Assembly (NCBI GenBank): GCA_019638495.1
Contig: JAHBTQ010000006.1
Span: 124,001-188,000, forward strand
Reading direction: 5' to 3'
Origin: Taibaiella sp.
GTDB lineage: Bacteria; Bacteroidota; Bacteroidia; Chitinophagales; Chitinophagaceae
Length of the DNA stretch: 64,000 nucleotides
Numbering within the stretch: position 1 is the stretch's first letter; every line of letters begins with the position of its first letter. Below the pieces are notes generated by a model that worked only from the letters and a program-made list of their open reading frames with translations, was not told the DNA's origin and did not search any database. Positions 35,682 through 45,608 of the stretch are shown in pieces. The translations under genes and the position numbers were made by a program.

Positions 35682-36605
35682 ATGAGCTATTACAAAGATC
35701 AAAGAGACAAAGCTGAGGCAAATCGCAATCAAATATTCGGTGATCCAGGAGGTGGAACGTTTAAGAATAAACAGTGGCCGTTTGTTCTGAAGAATCCACT
35801 GCTGAACCTGCATGAAAGCATTAGAGAGGAGGCCATTGACTATTTCAACAGGCACAATATTCCACTGTGGAATGGTACAGCCACAGCACCTACGGGGCAT
35901 TTGTTGTCTTCGCAGGTAGCGTGCTTAAACCATCTTTTCTTTGTTCGTCGTCATGCCGATATTGCTACCGCTATACTAAAAGGTATCGATGCGGACGTTA
36001 AAACTGCGCTACCGGTAGCAGAAGAGGGGTATGTAGACTTTGAGGTAATTGGCGAGAGAAATTACCTTGGCGAGAAAAGTCACACCAGAGGTGCAAACAG
36101 CACATCGGTTGATGCTATGATGCTTGGCGAAATGAACGATGGCCGGAAGAAACTGTTCTTTATAGAATGGAAATATACCGAAAGCTATACACCTGCTTCT
36201 AAGGCTGAGGATGCGGGAGGGCCTACCCGCCTGGCCATATACACGCCACTTTTACAAAAAGCAGATTGTCCAATTTCCGTAAAGGATATCAAGGCGCTGT
36301 TTGTAGAGCCATATTATCAGCTGATGCGGCAAACGCTGTTGGCTCATGAAATAGTGAAAAGTCGGGAGTTGGGGGCTACTGATTATCTTCACATACATGT
36401 CATCCCCACTGCCAACAAGGCACTAAAGAACAAAAAGACCTCAGCTGCGCTTGCCGGCTCTGATCTCGACAGTGCATGGAAGAGTGTGTTAAAGCATCCG
36501 GAGAAGTATTTGGCAATTGACCCCGAGGTTCTTTGGGCACCCGCTAAGCAATATGGGCAAGCCCGCGAAATACATGTTTATTTGCAAAACCGGTATTGGC
36601 AATGA
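35682..36605 (+). CDS. PGN_0703-family putative restriction endonuclease
   Basis: This 307-residue protein matches the family from memory: IFGDPGGGTFKNKQWPFVLK near the start, then PTGHLLSSQVACLNHLF. The nuclease core has Asp144 (SVDAMML) and Glu162-Trp-Lys164 (FFIEWKYTE), a PD-(D/E)XK arrangement. Members occur in restriction islands. It has its own operator/promoter D and is followed 62 nt later by hsdR. Confidence 0.82.
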   Translation: MSYYKDQRDKAEANRNQIFGDPGGGTFKNKQWPFVLKNPLLNLHESIREEAIDYFNRHNIPLWNGTATAPTGHLLSSQVACLNHLFFVRRHADIATAILKGIDADVKTALPVAEEGYVDFEVIGERNYLGEKSHTRGANSTSVDAMMLGEMNDGRKKLFFIEWKYTESYTPASKAEDAGGPTRLAIYTPLLQKADCPISVKDIKALFVEPYYQLMRQTLLAHEIVKSRELGATDYLHIHVIPTANKALKNKKTSAALAGSDLDSAWKSVLKHPEKYLAIDPEVLWAPAKQYGQAREIHVYLQNRYWQ

Positions 36606-36667
36606 ATTACGTCAACATTACTATAAAGGCAATCGAAAGATAGGTATATTTATGACGTTTAACTTAT

Positions 36668-39600
36668 ATGCCTTCTAATTTCTCTTTCCTACAGCATGAA
36701 TTTGGACCTATATATGATGATGTGCATAGGGCAGAGCAGCATGTATTTACCGACCCGATGATCTCGGCTATACTTAGCCGTAAAGGGTTGGAAGGTTTAG
36801 TAAAGTGGCTGTACGATAATGATAAGGATCTGGAGCTACCTTATGATACTACGCTCAATTCCCTGATGCATGAGCAGACGTTTCAGCAGGTTATTCCTCC
36901 CACCCTTCTACGCAACATCAATCTTTTGCGCAAAATTGGGAATAATGCAGTCCACAGTTCGCAAAAAACAACAAATACCGAATCGCTATCGGCGCTTCGG
37001 ATATTATTCGACTTTTCTCTTTGGGTAGTTCGTATTTATAGTACTACTCAAACCCCTGTCGCAACATTCGATGAAAGTATACTGCCAACCGGCAGCCCAG
37101 TAAAACGCAATCGTGCTGAAACTGAAATACTGCAACAGCAGTATGAAGACACCAGGCAGCAATTAGAACGTGCCAATAAGGAGCTAAAGCACAATGAGAA
37201 CCTGATGCGAGAGCTTCAGGCAAGGCTGGATGCCGTGCATCTAGTAAAGGAATCGCACAAAGAAACAGTCGCTCAGCCTGCAAGCATAACAGAAGTAGAA
37301 ACCCGCAAACTCTACATAGATACATTGCTCAAAGAGGCCGGCTGGGATACTACATTGCCGGGCATTGTAGAATATCCCGTAAAGGGAATGCCTGAAAACA
37401 CCGGGGACGGCAAGGCCGATTATGTGTTGTGGGGAGACGACGGCAAGCCACTGGCTGTAATAGAGGCAAAACGCACAACAGTAGATGCCCGTAAGGGTCA
37501 GAGGCAAGCAGAATTATATGCCCGTTGCCTTGAGCAAATGACCGGGCAACGTCCGATCATTTTTTACACCAATGGTTTCGAAACTCATATTTGGGATGAT
37601 GCGGCAGGTTATCCGCCAAGACTAATACACGGCTTTTATAGTAAGGATGAATTACAATTGGCAATAAACAGACGCACACTCCGGCAACCACTCACAAAAT
37701 TTCCGTCAAACAAAGAGATCGCAGGTTACTATTATCAGCAGTTGGCCATAACGGCAGTGTCTGAGCGTCTACAGGCCAGAAACCGGGGTGCACTGCTGGT
37801 TATGGCTACCGGCACCGGCAAAACCCGAACGGCCATTGCGCTTGTCGACCTTTTGACCAAGGCGGGCTGGGCTAAGAAAATACTGTTCCTTGCCGATAGG
37901 AACGCACTGGTTACGCAGGCAAAAAAGAACTTCAACAAACACCTGCCAAACCTTACAGCAATAGACCTAACAAAAGAAGAAGAGGATACTGCCAGCCGTA
38001 TAGTATTTAGCACTTACCCTACAATGATGAACCGTATTGATAGTTTAAAGAGCGAAGGACATAGGTACTATGGTGTCGGCCACTTTGATTTAGTCATTAT
38101 AGATGAGGCACACCGTAGTGTGTACCAGAAGTACCGCGCAATATTTGAGTATTTTGATGCAGTATACATAGGGCTCACTGCCACCCCGAAGGCTGATAGT
38201 GACAAAGACACTTACGAGCTCTTTGGGCTAGAGCCGCACAATCCTACTTACGCGTATGAACTCACACAAGCGGTAGGCGACGGTTATCTCAATGAGCCTA
38301 AAACGCTGAAAGTGCCATTGAAGTTTCCGCGCCTTGGCGTTAAATATGACGACTTAAGCGAAGAGGAGAAGGCAGAGTATGAGAAAGAGTTTCTTGAAAA
38401 TTTCGGAGCAGTCCCAAAGGAAGTAAACAGTAGTGCAATCAATACCTGGCTTTTTAATAAAAATACTGTTGACCAGGTTCTTGATCTACTTATGACGCAT
38501 GGGCTAAAAATAGAAGGCGGTGATAAGCTTGGTAAAACAATCATTTTTGCCCGAAATCATGAGCATGCAGTTTTCATCGAAGACTGCTTTAACAAACGCT
38601 ACCCGGATAAAGCCGGGAAAATGTTGCGTATAATAGACAACCAAACAAAGTTTGCACAAAGCGCGATTGACGAGTTTTCTCAAAGAGACAATACTGAGTT
38701 TCTAATTGCTGTGTCTGTAGATATGCTTGATACTGGGATTGACATTCCGGAAATACTCAATTTGGTATTTTTTAAGCCAGTCATGTCGAAAGCCAAGTTT
38801 TGGCAAATGGTTGGCCGAGGCACCAGGCTTTGCCCGGATATATTTGGACCGGGCGAAGACAAGAAGTTTTTCCGCATACTTGACATTTGTCGAAACGTAG
38901 AATTCTTTAGTGCTAATATTAAAGAGACCGAAGCTCCGGTGCAGGGTACATTAAGCCAGCAAATATTTAATGCGAAACTCCAAGCCGCTTGGTTAATGCA
39001 AAATGCCAATGACGTCTCAAATAAGGATAAAAAGACCGCCAGACAGTATGCCGACTTTCTTCATGGCATTGTAGATGGCTACAACGAAGAGGACTTTAGG
39101 GTGAGAATGCATTTGCGCTATGTAGTAAAATACCGCGACCGTGCTATATGGGATGCGTTGACACAGTCGGATGTATTAGACATTCAGCAGCACTTGTCAC
39201 ATTTATATACCGATGAGCTATCTGCCGAACTTACCCGGCGTTTTGATCTTACAGTTCTACGATTGATGATCTGCATACTGGAAGGCGGCAACACCAAATA
39301 TTATGTAGAAAAGATCAAGACATCAGTAAATGGCTTACTGCGCAAAATGAACTTGCCTGATGTAAAGAGGCAAGAGCCACTTATCCGGCAAGTGTTGGAA
39401 GATGAATACTGGCAGAATTTGTCAATAGCTGCCCTAGAGGCAATGCGACAGGCATTAAGAGAATTAATGCAATATTTGGAACAGGAGCAAAAGCGGGTGC
39501 TCTACACCAACTTTACGGATGAAATATCCGGCAGAGTTGAAGAAGCAGAGATAATCGGCGGTTATTTTAATCTACCGGCCTATAAAAAGCGTGTAGAGAA

Positions 39601-40042
39601 ATTCATTCGCGAAAACGAACATAACATAACTATCCACCGTATCCGTAACAATATACCAATTACAAAGGCTGAATTGGATGAGTTGGAGAGAATGCTGTTC
39701 AGTATTGATGAAAATGCCGATAGAGAAATGCTAAACAGGGCTGTAGAAGGTCAGCCGCTTGGGAAGTTTGTCAGGAGCATATTAGGGTTGGACATTAATG
39801 CAGCAAAATCTGCCTTTGCTGACTTCCTGAATGATCAGAACTTAAACTCATCACAGATAAACTTCATTAACACTCTGATTGACTACTTGTGCCAGAATGG
39901 GACGATAGATAAGGACATGCTGTTTGATAAACCTTTCACCAACATCAATGATCAAGGAGTGGTTGGCGTATTTCCTCAGCAGGCAGGTAAGATCATTTCG
40001 ATCATAGATGGTATTAATGCGAATGCATTGCAAATAGCATAG
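36668..40042 (+). CDS. hsdR: Type I restriction endonuclease subunit HsdR
   Basis: This 1124-residue motor and nuclease subunit cuts unmethylated DNA together with HsdM and HsdS. It opens with a DUF4145-like helical domain (about 1-125) and a coiled coil (150-190). The nuclease motif is Asp251 ... Glu266-Ala-Lys268 (VIEAKRT). The SF2 helicase has Walker A ATGTGKT (380-386), DEAH (479-482) and TATP (504-507). The C-terminal helical region is the usual MTase-binding part. It is separated from hsdM and hsdS by about 4.8 kb, unlike the usual contiguous hsd operon. Confidence 0.95.
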   Translation: MPSNFSFLQHEFGPIYDDVHRAEQHVFTDPMISAILSRKGLEGLVKWLYDNDKDLELPYDTTLNSLMHEQTFQQVIPPTLLRNINLLRKIGNNAVHSSQKTTNTESLSALRILFDFSLWVVRIYSTTQTPVATFDESILPTGSPVKRNRAETEILQQQYEDTRQQLERANKELKHNENLMRELQARLDAVHLVKESHKETVAQPASITEVETRKLYIDTLLKEAGWDTTLPGIVEYPVKGMPENTGDGKADYVLWGDDGKPLAVIEAKRTTVDARKGQRQAELYARCLEQMTGQRPIIFYTNGFETHIWDDAAGYPPRLIHGFYSKDELQLAINRRTLRQPLTKFPSNKEIAGYYYQQLAITAVSERLQARNRGALLVMATGTGKTRTAIALVDLLTKAGWAKKILFLADRNALVTQAKKNFNKHLPNLTAIDLTKEEEDTASRIVFSTYPTMMNRIDSLKSEGHRYYGVGHFDLVIIDEAHRSVYQKYRAIFEYFDAVYIGLTATPKADSDKDTYELFGLEPHNPTYAYELTQAVGDGYLNEPKTLKVPLKFPRLGVKYDDLSEEEKAEYEKEFLENFGAVPKEVNSSAINTWLFNKNTVDQVLDLLMTHGLKIEGGDKLGKTIIFARNHEHAVFIEDCFNKRYPDKAGKMLRIIDNQTKFAQSAIDEFSQRDNTEFLIAVSVDMLDTGIDIPEILNLVFFKPVMSKAKFWQMVGRGTRLCPDIFGPGEDKKFFRILDICRNVEFFSANIKETEAPVQGTLSQQIFNAKLQAAWLMQNANDVSNKDKKTARQYADFLHGIVDGYNEEDFRVRMHLRYVVKYRDRAIWDALTQSDVLDIQQHLSHLYTDELSAELTRRFDLTVLRLMICILEGGNTKYYVEKIKTSVNGLLRKMNLPDVKRQEPLIRQVLEDEYWQNLSIAALEAMRQALRELMQYLEQEQKRVLYTNFTDEISGRVEEAEIIGGYFNLPAYKKRVEKFIRENEHNITIHRIRNNIPITKAELDELERMLFSIDENADREMLNRAVEGQPLGKFVRSILGLDINAAKSAFADFLNDQNLNSSQINFINTLIDYLCQNGTIDKDMLFDKPFTNINDQGVVGVFPQQAGKIISIIDGINANALQIA

Positions 40043-40054
40043 CCTTTTAGAGCA

Positions 40055-40077
40055 CTTGTACAAATTAATTGCATGCA
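40055..40077 (+). promoter_or_regulatory. Degenerate copy of the island operator after hsdR
   Basis: CTTGTACA, a 7-nt spacer and TGCATGCA resemble sites A-D, but no good -7 box follows and the next gene is antisense. It could mark a former neighbour lost when the integrase element arrived. The stretch from 40078 to 40548 holds no gene that I can support. Confidence 0.3.
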
Positions 40078-40548
40078 TTGATCGGACTTCTACATTAACA
40101 TTCATTCGTTGATGCCCAAAATGCCTGAACTAAAAGCAATGATATTTTAGAAAATGAAGCCTAAAGACTAAGGAAACATCAACAAATACGTACACTACTT
40201 CTTTAAAAAAAATATTCGTCGGCGTATTCCTTTGAATGGTCTTTCTTTATTTCGCCCTATGTCAGACCAGCACCTACGGCGTCTACAGCGACTTTCGGGG
40301 TGCAACTTTCGGTTTGCGTAGAGAAGGCGGCGAGAGAACGAAAATTATCTATGAGATTACGCCTAGGTGAGTATTCACAAAAGGCCTCACTGAAAATGCA
40401 AATTTTGAAGTAATTGCCTATGAAAGCAAATGCACCAACGACCTGATTTCGATATGAACCTACTCTGCTACGCTGTACAAATATTCCCCCAACAATAGAC
40501 CTCGCAAAATGAGTTACAATAATCCCCACTCCACCGAACTCATCTATC

Positions 40549-41880
40549 TCAAGCTCTTTTCGCTTCAAACAGTGAAATCAGCCCCTCTTTAACTCTCCGT
40601 CTGTCAACGCCCTTGTAGACTGCCATTTCTTTACTCGACGAGTGACCAGATATCGACTGAATCTCGTGGTCTGGCATATTGCTCGCACACATCAGCGAGA
40701 TTGCAGTTTTTCTGGCAGTGTGGGTTGTAAGAAACTTATACTTAGGTTGCGTAACCTCTCTCTTGCGGTTGCCACAGTAGTTAACCTTGGTTGTAAGTTC
40801 AGTCAAACCCGCCGCCTTTCCAATCTTTTTTAAATTTCGATTTACCACGACAGACGACTGGCGCGGAAAAACCTTTTCATCTGGTTGTTTCCCCGCCAGA
40901 TAATGCTCCAGTATTTTCCTTGCCTTATCAACCAAAAACACCTTCACAAATTTTCTTCCCTTCACCTGATGGACGTCCCACCACAATTCACCATTCGCCT
41001 GAATTAAAAGGTCCTTCTTGCGCATCGCCAGCAAGTCACTTATACGCTGTGAAGTATAGCACCCAACAAGAAAAATGTTCTTCGACAATAGCATACCGAA
41101 ATTGCCTCCCGCGTCCAGATCCTCTATAGCCTGCAGCTCCTCAGTACTGAGAAATATCGGCTGTGATCTTTCGTATTCGCACTTCATCTTTTTGAAATCA
41201 AGACTTCGGTGATACTTCATTTCATAGGCCCAGTTAAGAAAGGCCTGCACAACCCTGATGTACTTATTTGTGGTATTATTCAAGTAATCCCTACCGGCAC
41301 AATACGACAGAAAATCTGTTTGCCACTTCCTGCCAACAGCATTAAATGTCATCGCAACACCCTTAGTCTCCTCAAACATTTTCAGAATGTTCGCACATGA
41401 TTTATACTTCGCTACAGTAGCCGGGCTGCACGACAACGACTTCTCCAGAATAAATTCTTCATAGTAACGCCAGAATGCCCGTTCCACCAGTGATCCTTCA
41501 CTGGAACCACCTGTCGCCTCTCTTACCAACTCCATCATAGTTGCAGCATTGATGACTTCTTCGTTCATACGCATGTTGAAGTACTCTTTCTCTACCCTAC
41601 TCTTAATTGTTGTCAATAGCGTCGACAAATCCCTGTAGGCGGGGTTCTTTAAAACAGGCAGTGAACGCACAAAATCCCAGTCTACCGGTCTGATCCTGTG
41701 TCCAACTGCCCGCTTGTAATATTTACCCATAATACTCCACGACATGTAAATCGTCGTCTCGTTTGGATTGTAGAACTCGCCTACGTCTTCGCCTCTTCCA
41801 CGCGCAGCATTACACGCACGATAGTCCACCCCTTTTTTGTAGGTGACATCTAACGTGTATGTAAAATTTATCTGGCGCAT
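40549..41880 (-). CDS. Tyrosine site-specific integrase (copy 2)
   Basis: This 443-residue integrase is paralogous to the one at 19589-20950. Catalytic residues are Arg279 (SQRISDLL), His387-x-x-Arg390 (HTARKTA), His413 (GHSS) and Tyr422 (AVYKGVD). The N-terminal arm-binding part shares NPNETTIY and IRPVDWDF with copy 1. It is last in the minus-strand gene series of the 40.5-47.5 kb element and is probably that element's own recombinase. The 233 nt upstream of its start (41881-42113) hold no recognisable gene. Confidence 0.93.
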   Translation of the reverse strand: MRQINFTYTLDVTYKKGVDYRACNAARGRGEDVGEFYNPNETTIYMSWSIMGKYYKRAVGHRIRPVDWDFVRSLPVLKNPAYRDLSTLLTTIKSRVEKEYFNMRMNEEVINAATMMELVREATGGSSEGSLVERAFWRYYEEFILEKSLSCSPATVAKYKSCANILKMFEETKGVAMTFNAVGRKWQTDFLSYCAGRDYLNNTTNKYIRVVQAFLNWAYEMKYHRSLDFKKMKCEYERSQPIFLSTEELQAIEDLDAGGNFGMLLSKNIFLVGCYTSQRISDLLAMRKKDLLIQANGELWWDVHQVKGRKFVKVFLVDKARKILEHYLAGKQPDEKVFPRQSSVVVNRNLKKIGKAAGLTELTTKVNYCGNRKREVTQPKYKFLTTHTARKTAISLMCASNMPDHEIQSISGHSSSKEMAVYKGVDRRRVKEGLISLFEAKRA

Positions 41881-42113
41881 CCGTTCGTTGGAAAATCTAA
41901 AAGTCGAATATGGTGGTGTTCCTTACGAGCCCAACATAATTTCTACTCTAGCTAAAGCTCTCGCTCAAACTATAAGTCAACCCTCCCTTTGTTTTTGACT
42001 TGAATCCATATACAAGTTCGCTGTCAAGGGTAAAACACTTCGTTTATTCTACTGATGAGTATTCTGCACCAGTTAAAAATCACATCAAGCCGATTGATGC
42101 AGACTCACCTTAT

Positions 42114-42383
42114 TTAAAATAGCGACAGCGGGTTATGCACTTTAAAAATATCCCGCAGACGCTGCTCCTCCTGAACAAGGTCTACTTCCTTTTCACTCTT
42201 CGTTGCCAGCTGCTTAAACTTGTTCAGAGCTACCTCGAAATCCAGAAATGCCGTCGAGAAATTCACCTCGTCCGAATCACGGTAGAATGGCGTGCCCTTT
42301 TCTTCAAACTGGAACTTCGGTATGTCATTCTTGTGTCCGATGACCCTGAATACGATTACCTTTTCCTTGATTTTCTTTTTCAT
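42114..42383 (-). CDS. Small protein downstream of the gene II-like replication gene
   Basis: This 89-residue protein has a basic start (MKKKIKEKVIVFRVIGHKND) and an acidic helical end (KSEKEVDLVQEEQRLRDIF). I recognise no family. It sits directly after the replication gene, where filamentous phages keep their single-stranded-DNA-binding gene V (of similar length), so an ssDNA-binding role is possible by position only. Confidence 0.6.
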   Translation of the reverse strand: MKKKIKEKVIVFRVIGHKNDIPKFQFEEKGTPFYRDSDEVNFSTAFLDFEVALNKFKQLATKSEKEVDLVQEEQRLRDIFKVHNPLSLF

Positions 42384-42492
42384 TGTAATTCGTTTTGTTT
42401 GTTATTAATTCTTGTTGTTTGTTTCTGTTGTTTGTCTGTGAATGATGGGACGCCCATAGCGTACCGGAATCCATACTATATCAGCCCAACCC

Positions 42493-44325
42493 CTACGGCG
42501 GGTGCCTTATGCACTCTCCCCTAAACAAGTTTCGCAACGACTTTACCAGCCTTCTTACTGAATTATGTATAATCGAGCCTAGCCCTCCCCTCCCTATCGC
42601 CTTCCGGCGAACACTTGCCCAACAAATCCCTCTTTGCGAAACCAACTGCCCCAACCTCCTCCTTTTGCCCAAGCAGCCTCTGCTTTCATCATCAAAGCAA
42701 CCAATTCCGAAAAAATGAGCAGACCCCGTAATAGCCAATGGCCTTTCCTGGGCCTCTGAGGGGTGACAGTCCAACCAAACGTCAATAAGTAAGGGTATGA
42801 CAAGGGCCGGGTGCTTTTCCGCTACCACTGCTACCCCTCTAGCGACTTCAAAGCCTAGCATTGATGGAGAAACAGCATCTAGTCTTTCTGAAAGGTCAAA
42901 ACTTAAGTCGTCGAAGGAACTCCTGTACGCTGAGACATCGCAAAGATTGAATACCATTGAATCACTCACATCCAAGGTCAGTCGACGTCCTATTACGTCT
43001 GGAGCCACCTCAGCAGCCGAAGCCCCAGGGAGAGCGGAGGTGAACTTTTTCTTAAAAGCAAGGGTGTTAGTCGACTCCATACCTACCCGATCGACCTCCA
43101 TAACTCCCGGTGCGTCGACATCGGTGGTCAAGGGAGCCTTGCCAGGGAAGTCGTTGATGGAGACATCTCTATAGACCAAGTCGACATCATCAAACGTTTT
43201 CACATCAGATTCGACCAATGGGATTGAGACATCCAGAGTCTTAGAGACTTCTTCCTCATTGAGGGATGTAGGTTCTAACGTTCTAGAGTCACCCTCATCC
43301 TTTACCAGAAGATTAAAAATGGCACCTTCTGAGGTCGTCGAGCCAACGGATTCAGCCACTAAAAAAGGTGCAGCTTCAAACATCTCTTCTATTCCGACGA
43401 CGATAAGCCCCCGAATTAAAGAATGAAAATCTGACTCGCCATACTGTGCTGTGAGCCTACGAAAAGCACTTCTCTGTTTTACAAACTTCCTAGGGTTTAA
43501 ACTGTGCAATTCAGTCCAATACCCTTTGCTTTTACCCTTTTGGAGTAGTTCTTTCTCAGGCACCGAAAGTGGCAAATCATAAGTAGACAACTTGGGGTCG
43601 CACAAAAAAACATCGTCCCAGTTCACAAGAAGCACCTGACATAACTCCTTTACTTTTTTCGCATCCAGCAAATCGGCAAGCGTTCTTATTCCGTACTTGC
43701 GCAAATATTGCATAACTATGCATCTGACTTCAAATCGTAACAATGGATAGCCCAAACCAAACTGAAGACCCTTATCGTAAATCTTGATTATGACCTGACT
43801 ACGTGTTGCGTGAACGCCCAATACTGATCCGTTTTTTCCTTTGGGGTAACTAACAAACGGGACAGTGGAATACAAAAGCACCCTCTGCTTTATAAAGGAA
43901 ATAGCAGACTCAGGAATACGAAGATTTAATCCAACTTCAAGTTTTAGAAGATGACACGCTGAAGGATTTAAATGCAGACGTTTGCATAATCTTAAGACCT
44001 CGCATTCCAGTTGGGCAAACGAAAAAGGTTCCACATTCCTCCCACCGTGATAGTTCTTGTGAAGACTTCCAGATACAATCAACAGGAAGCGAATCTCCAG
44101 CGCCCCGTCACCCTTAAGGTAATGCGTTTCGACTAGCTTTAGGTAGTATGTTTCTAACCTCGCAGAGTGGATATAACTGATGTTGTTGGTGTTGTTCTTT
44201 TGCTTTCTACCCGAAACCTCACCTGTAGCCAAATTCACAGGAGCGACAAATGTCAAACCAGTCTCATTACACCACTTTTGCTTATTATTGATTTGCACCT
44301 TCAATTTTATTCCGTCAATCATCAT
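42493..44325 (-). CDS. Filamentous-phage gene II-like replication initiation protein
   Basis: This is a 610-residue protein. The first about 330 residues match the gene II/X (Phage_CRI) pattern: VSGSLHKNYHGGRNVEPF (85-100 region), LKLEVGLNLRIP (about 129-138), VIIKIYDKG (178-186, Tyr183 is a candidate nicking residue) and LLRFEVR (195-201). Such proteins nick one strand to start rolling-circle replication. The last about 280 residues are unusual: acidic, with recurrent DVS motifs (LDVSIP, RDVSIND, LDVSDS, CDVSAY), then a basic tail, and have no counterpart that I know in phage gene II. It begins 7 nt after the viroplasmin-domain gene, so both are probably co-transcribed. Confidence 0.7.
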   Translation of the reverse strand: MMIDGIKLKVQINNKQKWCNETGLTFVAPVNLATGEVSGRKQKNNTNNISYIHSARLETYYLKLVETHYLKGDGALEIRFLLIVSGSLHKNYHGGRNVEPFSFAQLECEVLRLCKRLHLNPSACHLLKLEVGLNLRIPESAISFIKQRVLLYSTVPFVSYPKGKNGSVLGVHATRSQVIIKIYDKGLQFGLGYPLLRFEVRCIVMQYLRKYGIRTLADLLDAKKVKELCQVLLVNWDDVFLCDPKLSTYDLPLSVPEKELLQKGKSKGYWTELHSLNPRKFVKQRSAFRRLTAQYGESDFHSLIRGLIVVGIEEMFEAAPFLVAESVGSTTSEGAIFNLLVKDEGDSRTLEPTSLNEEEVSKTLDVSIPLVESDVKTFDDVDLVYRDVSINDFPGKAPLTTDVDAPGVMEVDRVGMESTNTLAFKKKFTSALPGASAAEVAPDVIGRRLTLDVSDSMVFNLCDVSAYRSSFDDLSFDLSERLDAVSPSMLGFEVARGVAVVAEKHPALVIPLLIDVWLDCHPSEAQERPLAITGSAHFFGIGCFDDESRGCLGKRRRLGQLVSQRGICWASVRRKAIGRGGLGSIIHNSVRRLVKSLRNLFRGECIRHPP

Positions 44326-44332
44326 AAATTAT

Positions 44333-44896
44333 TTAGCCTATCTCTTCCTTTATGCCATTTTCTGTATAGTTCGTGAGGAATCTTTCAATTGCTTCTACTG
44401 CATCTTCGTAGGAAGAACATTCCATACAAATCGGGTCCTTCAAACCTTGAATCTGCGCAATCGCCTCCTCTTTACGTTTGTAAATACCCGGTTCCCATCC
44501 ACGAATAACAGCGTACCACTTGAGGCTTTTGAAATAATTGCGATACGCCCTCTGGGCAATTGCCATCGAACGATAACACTTGAGCATGGCACCAGGGTAT
44601 CCTAATGTCTGCTCCTTGGCATTTTTGTCTGCAATGTATATACCTGGTCTTCTCCCCTTGAAGACTACATATATCAATTTAGCTTTTATTCTAGTGTTAC
44701 TATTTCGTCTTGACTCAATCTGGCTTAGTTTGGAGCCATTGAACCGAGACAACGCTGTTCTAGCTTCCGTCAAAGAAGCGTACGACTTAAAGCGACAGCC
44801 CGGATACGCATGAACTTGTCTTTCAGCGTCGCTCCATTTGACAAATATCCCCTGACGATAACCGACAAAAACGACATAGTATTTTCGTTGTTTCAT
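44333..44896 (-). CDS. Protein of three tandem viroplasmin/RNase H1 N-terminal-like domains
   Basis: This is a 187-residue protein. Three units are visible at about 6-50 (YYVVFVGYRQGIFVKWSDAE ... YPGCRFKSY), 75-119 (IYVVFKGRRPGIYIADKNA ... GYPGAMLKCY) and 127-173 (WYAVIRGWEPGIYKRKEEA). Each has the GxxPGIY turn and the (Y)PG(A/C) strand end of the caulimovirus viroplasmin / RNase H1 N-terminal fold, which binds RNA-DNA hybrids or double-stranded RNA. No RNase H catalytic domain is attached. Beside a rolling-circle replication gene, a role in binding RNA-primed or hybrid replication intermediates is a fair guess. Confidence 0.75.
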   Translation of the reverse strand: MKQRKYYVVFVGYRQGIFVKWSDAERQVHAYPGCRFKSYASLTEARTALSRFNGSKLSQIESRRNSNTRIKAKLIYVVFKGRRPGIYIADKNAKEQTLGYPGAMLKCYRSMAIAQRAYRNYFKSLKWYAVIRGWEPGIYKRKEEAIAQIQGLKDPICMECSSYEDAVEAIERFLTNYTENGIKEEIG

Positions 44897-44956
44897 TTTG
44901 TTTATTTTTTGATTTTAAGTACTTCCGCAAATGTGAGGTGGGCATTTATGGGCATG

Positions 44957-45544
44957 TTAAAGGCGTACGCCTTTTTTTATCTTCTCATAGTCTCTCTTGC
45001 AAATACCAACATACTTATAAGCCGTGTACCTCTTATCCGCCGTTTTACTTAAACAGTCTATGTTCCCTTGTACTGTTCTAGGATGCCTTTGAACCAACTT
45101 TCCAAGAATCTTCTTAAGTTCTCCCTTCGATCCAACGTACCTTGCTTTATACAAGTGATTAATAAACTCAAGGAACGAGAGCATCGCTATTTTATGGGGC
45201 ACTGGTACTCTCAAGAGATATTCAATAATCTTGTCTTGTTTAATGGCTGACAAACTTTTAATTTGCTCTAGCTCATAAAATCCATAGTCCCTAAGCGTCT
45301 TCCTAAATAATTCCCGCAGGGATATCGTATCCTCTTCAACAAATCTACAAAGCTCAATGAGCCCCCTTCGTTCACCGTACGCTAACCACATCGCCAACTC
45401 TTCCTGCTGCTCCTTTGAAAGCCCTGGGCGATTGCGCCAGTGCATCCCTGAAGAATCGGTAATTGTTGTGCTATGTGCGTGTGATGTCTTCACTTGATTG
45501 AACTCAATCGGATTACGATGTAAAGCTCGATCACGAAAAACCAC
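44957..45544 (-). CDS. Unknown protein of the single-stranded-phage-like element
   Basis: This frame of up to 195 residues is helical and charged (LSKEQQEELAMWLAYGERRG; EYLLRVPVPHKIAMLSFLEF) with a basic C-terminus. The start is uncertain: GTG at 45544 has an AGGGG just upstream, while ATG at 45445 gives a 162-residue protein. I recognise no family. It leads the minus-strand gene series and diverges from the HTH-like gene at 45609, leaving little room for two promoters. Confidence 0.55.
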   Translation of the reverse strand: MVFRDRALHRNPIEFNQVKTSHAHSTTITDSSGMHWRNRPGLSKEQQEELAMWLAYGERRGLIELCRFVEEDTISLRELFRKTLRDYGFYELEQIKSLSAIKQDKIIEYLLRVPVPHKIAMLSFLEFINHLYKARYVGSKGELKKILGKLVQRHPRTVQGNIDCLSKTADKRYTAYKYVGICKRDYEKIKKGVRL

Positions 45545-45608
45545 ATTCCCCTAAACAAGCCCCAAAATGACGATGCTTATTCTCACAGTTATATAGTCAT
45601 GAACAGCC

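Noticed and set aside
21078..40042. The island as BREX or DISARM
   Set aside because: No PglZ, BrxC/L or DrmA/B/C-like protein is visible. The core genes are type I hsdM/S/R.
40257..40568. 103-codon minus-strand ORF beyond integrase 2
   Set aside because: It overlaps the integrase 3' end in another frame and has no protein-like pattern.
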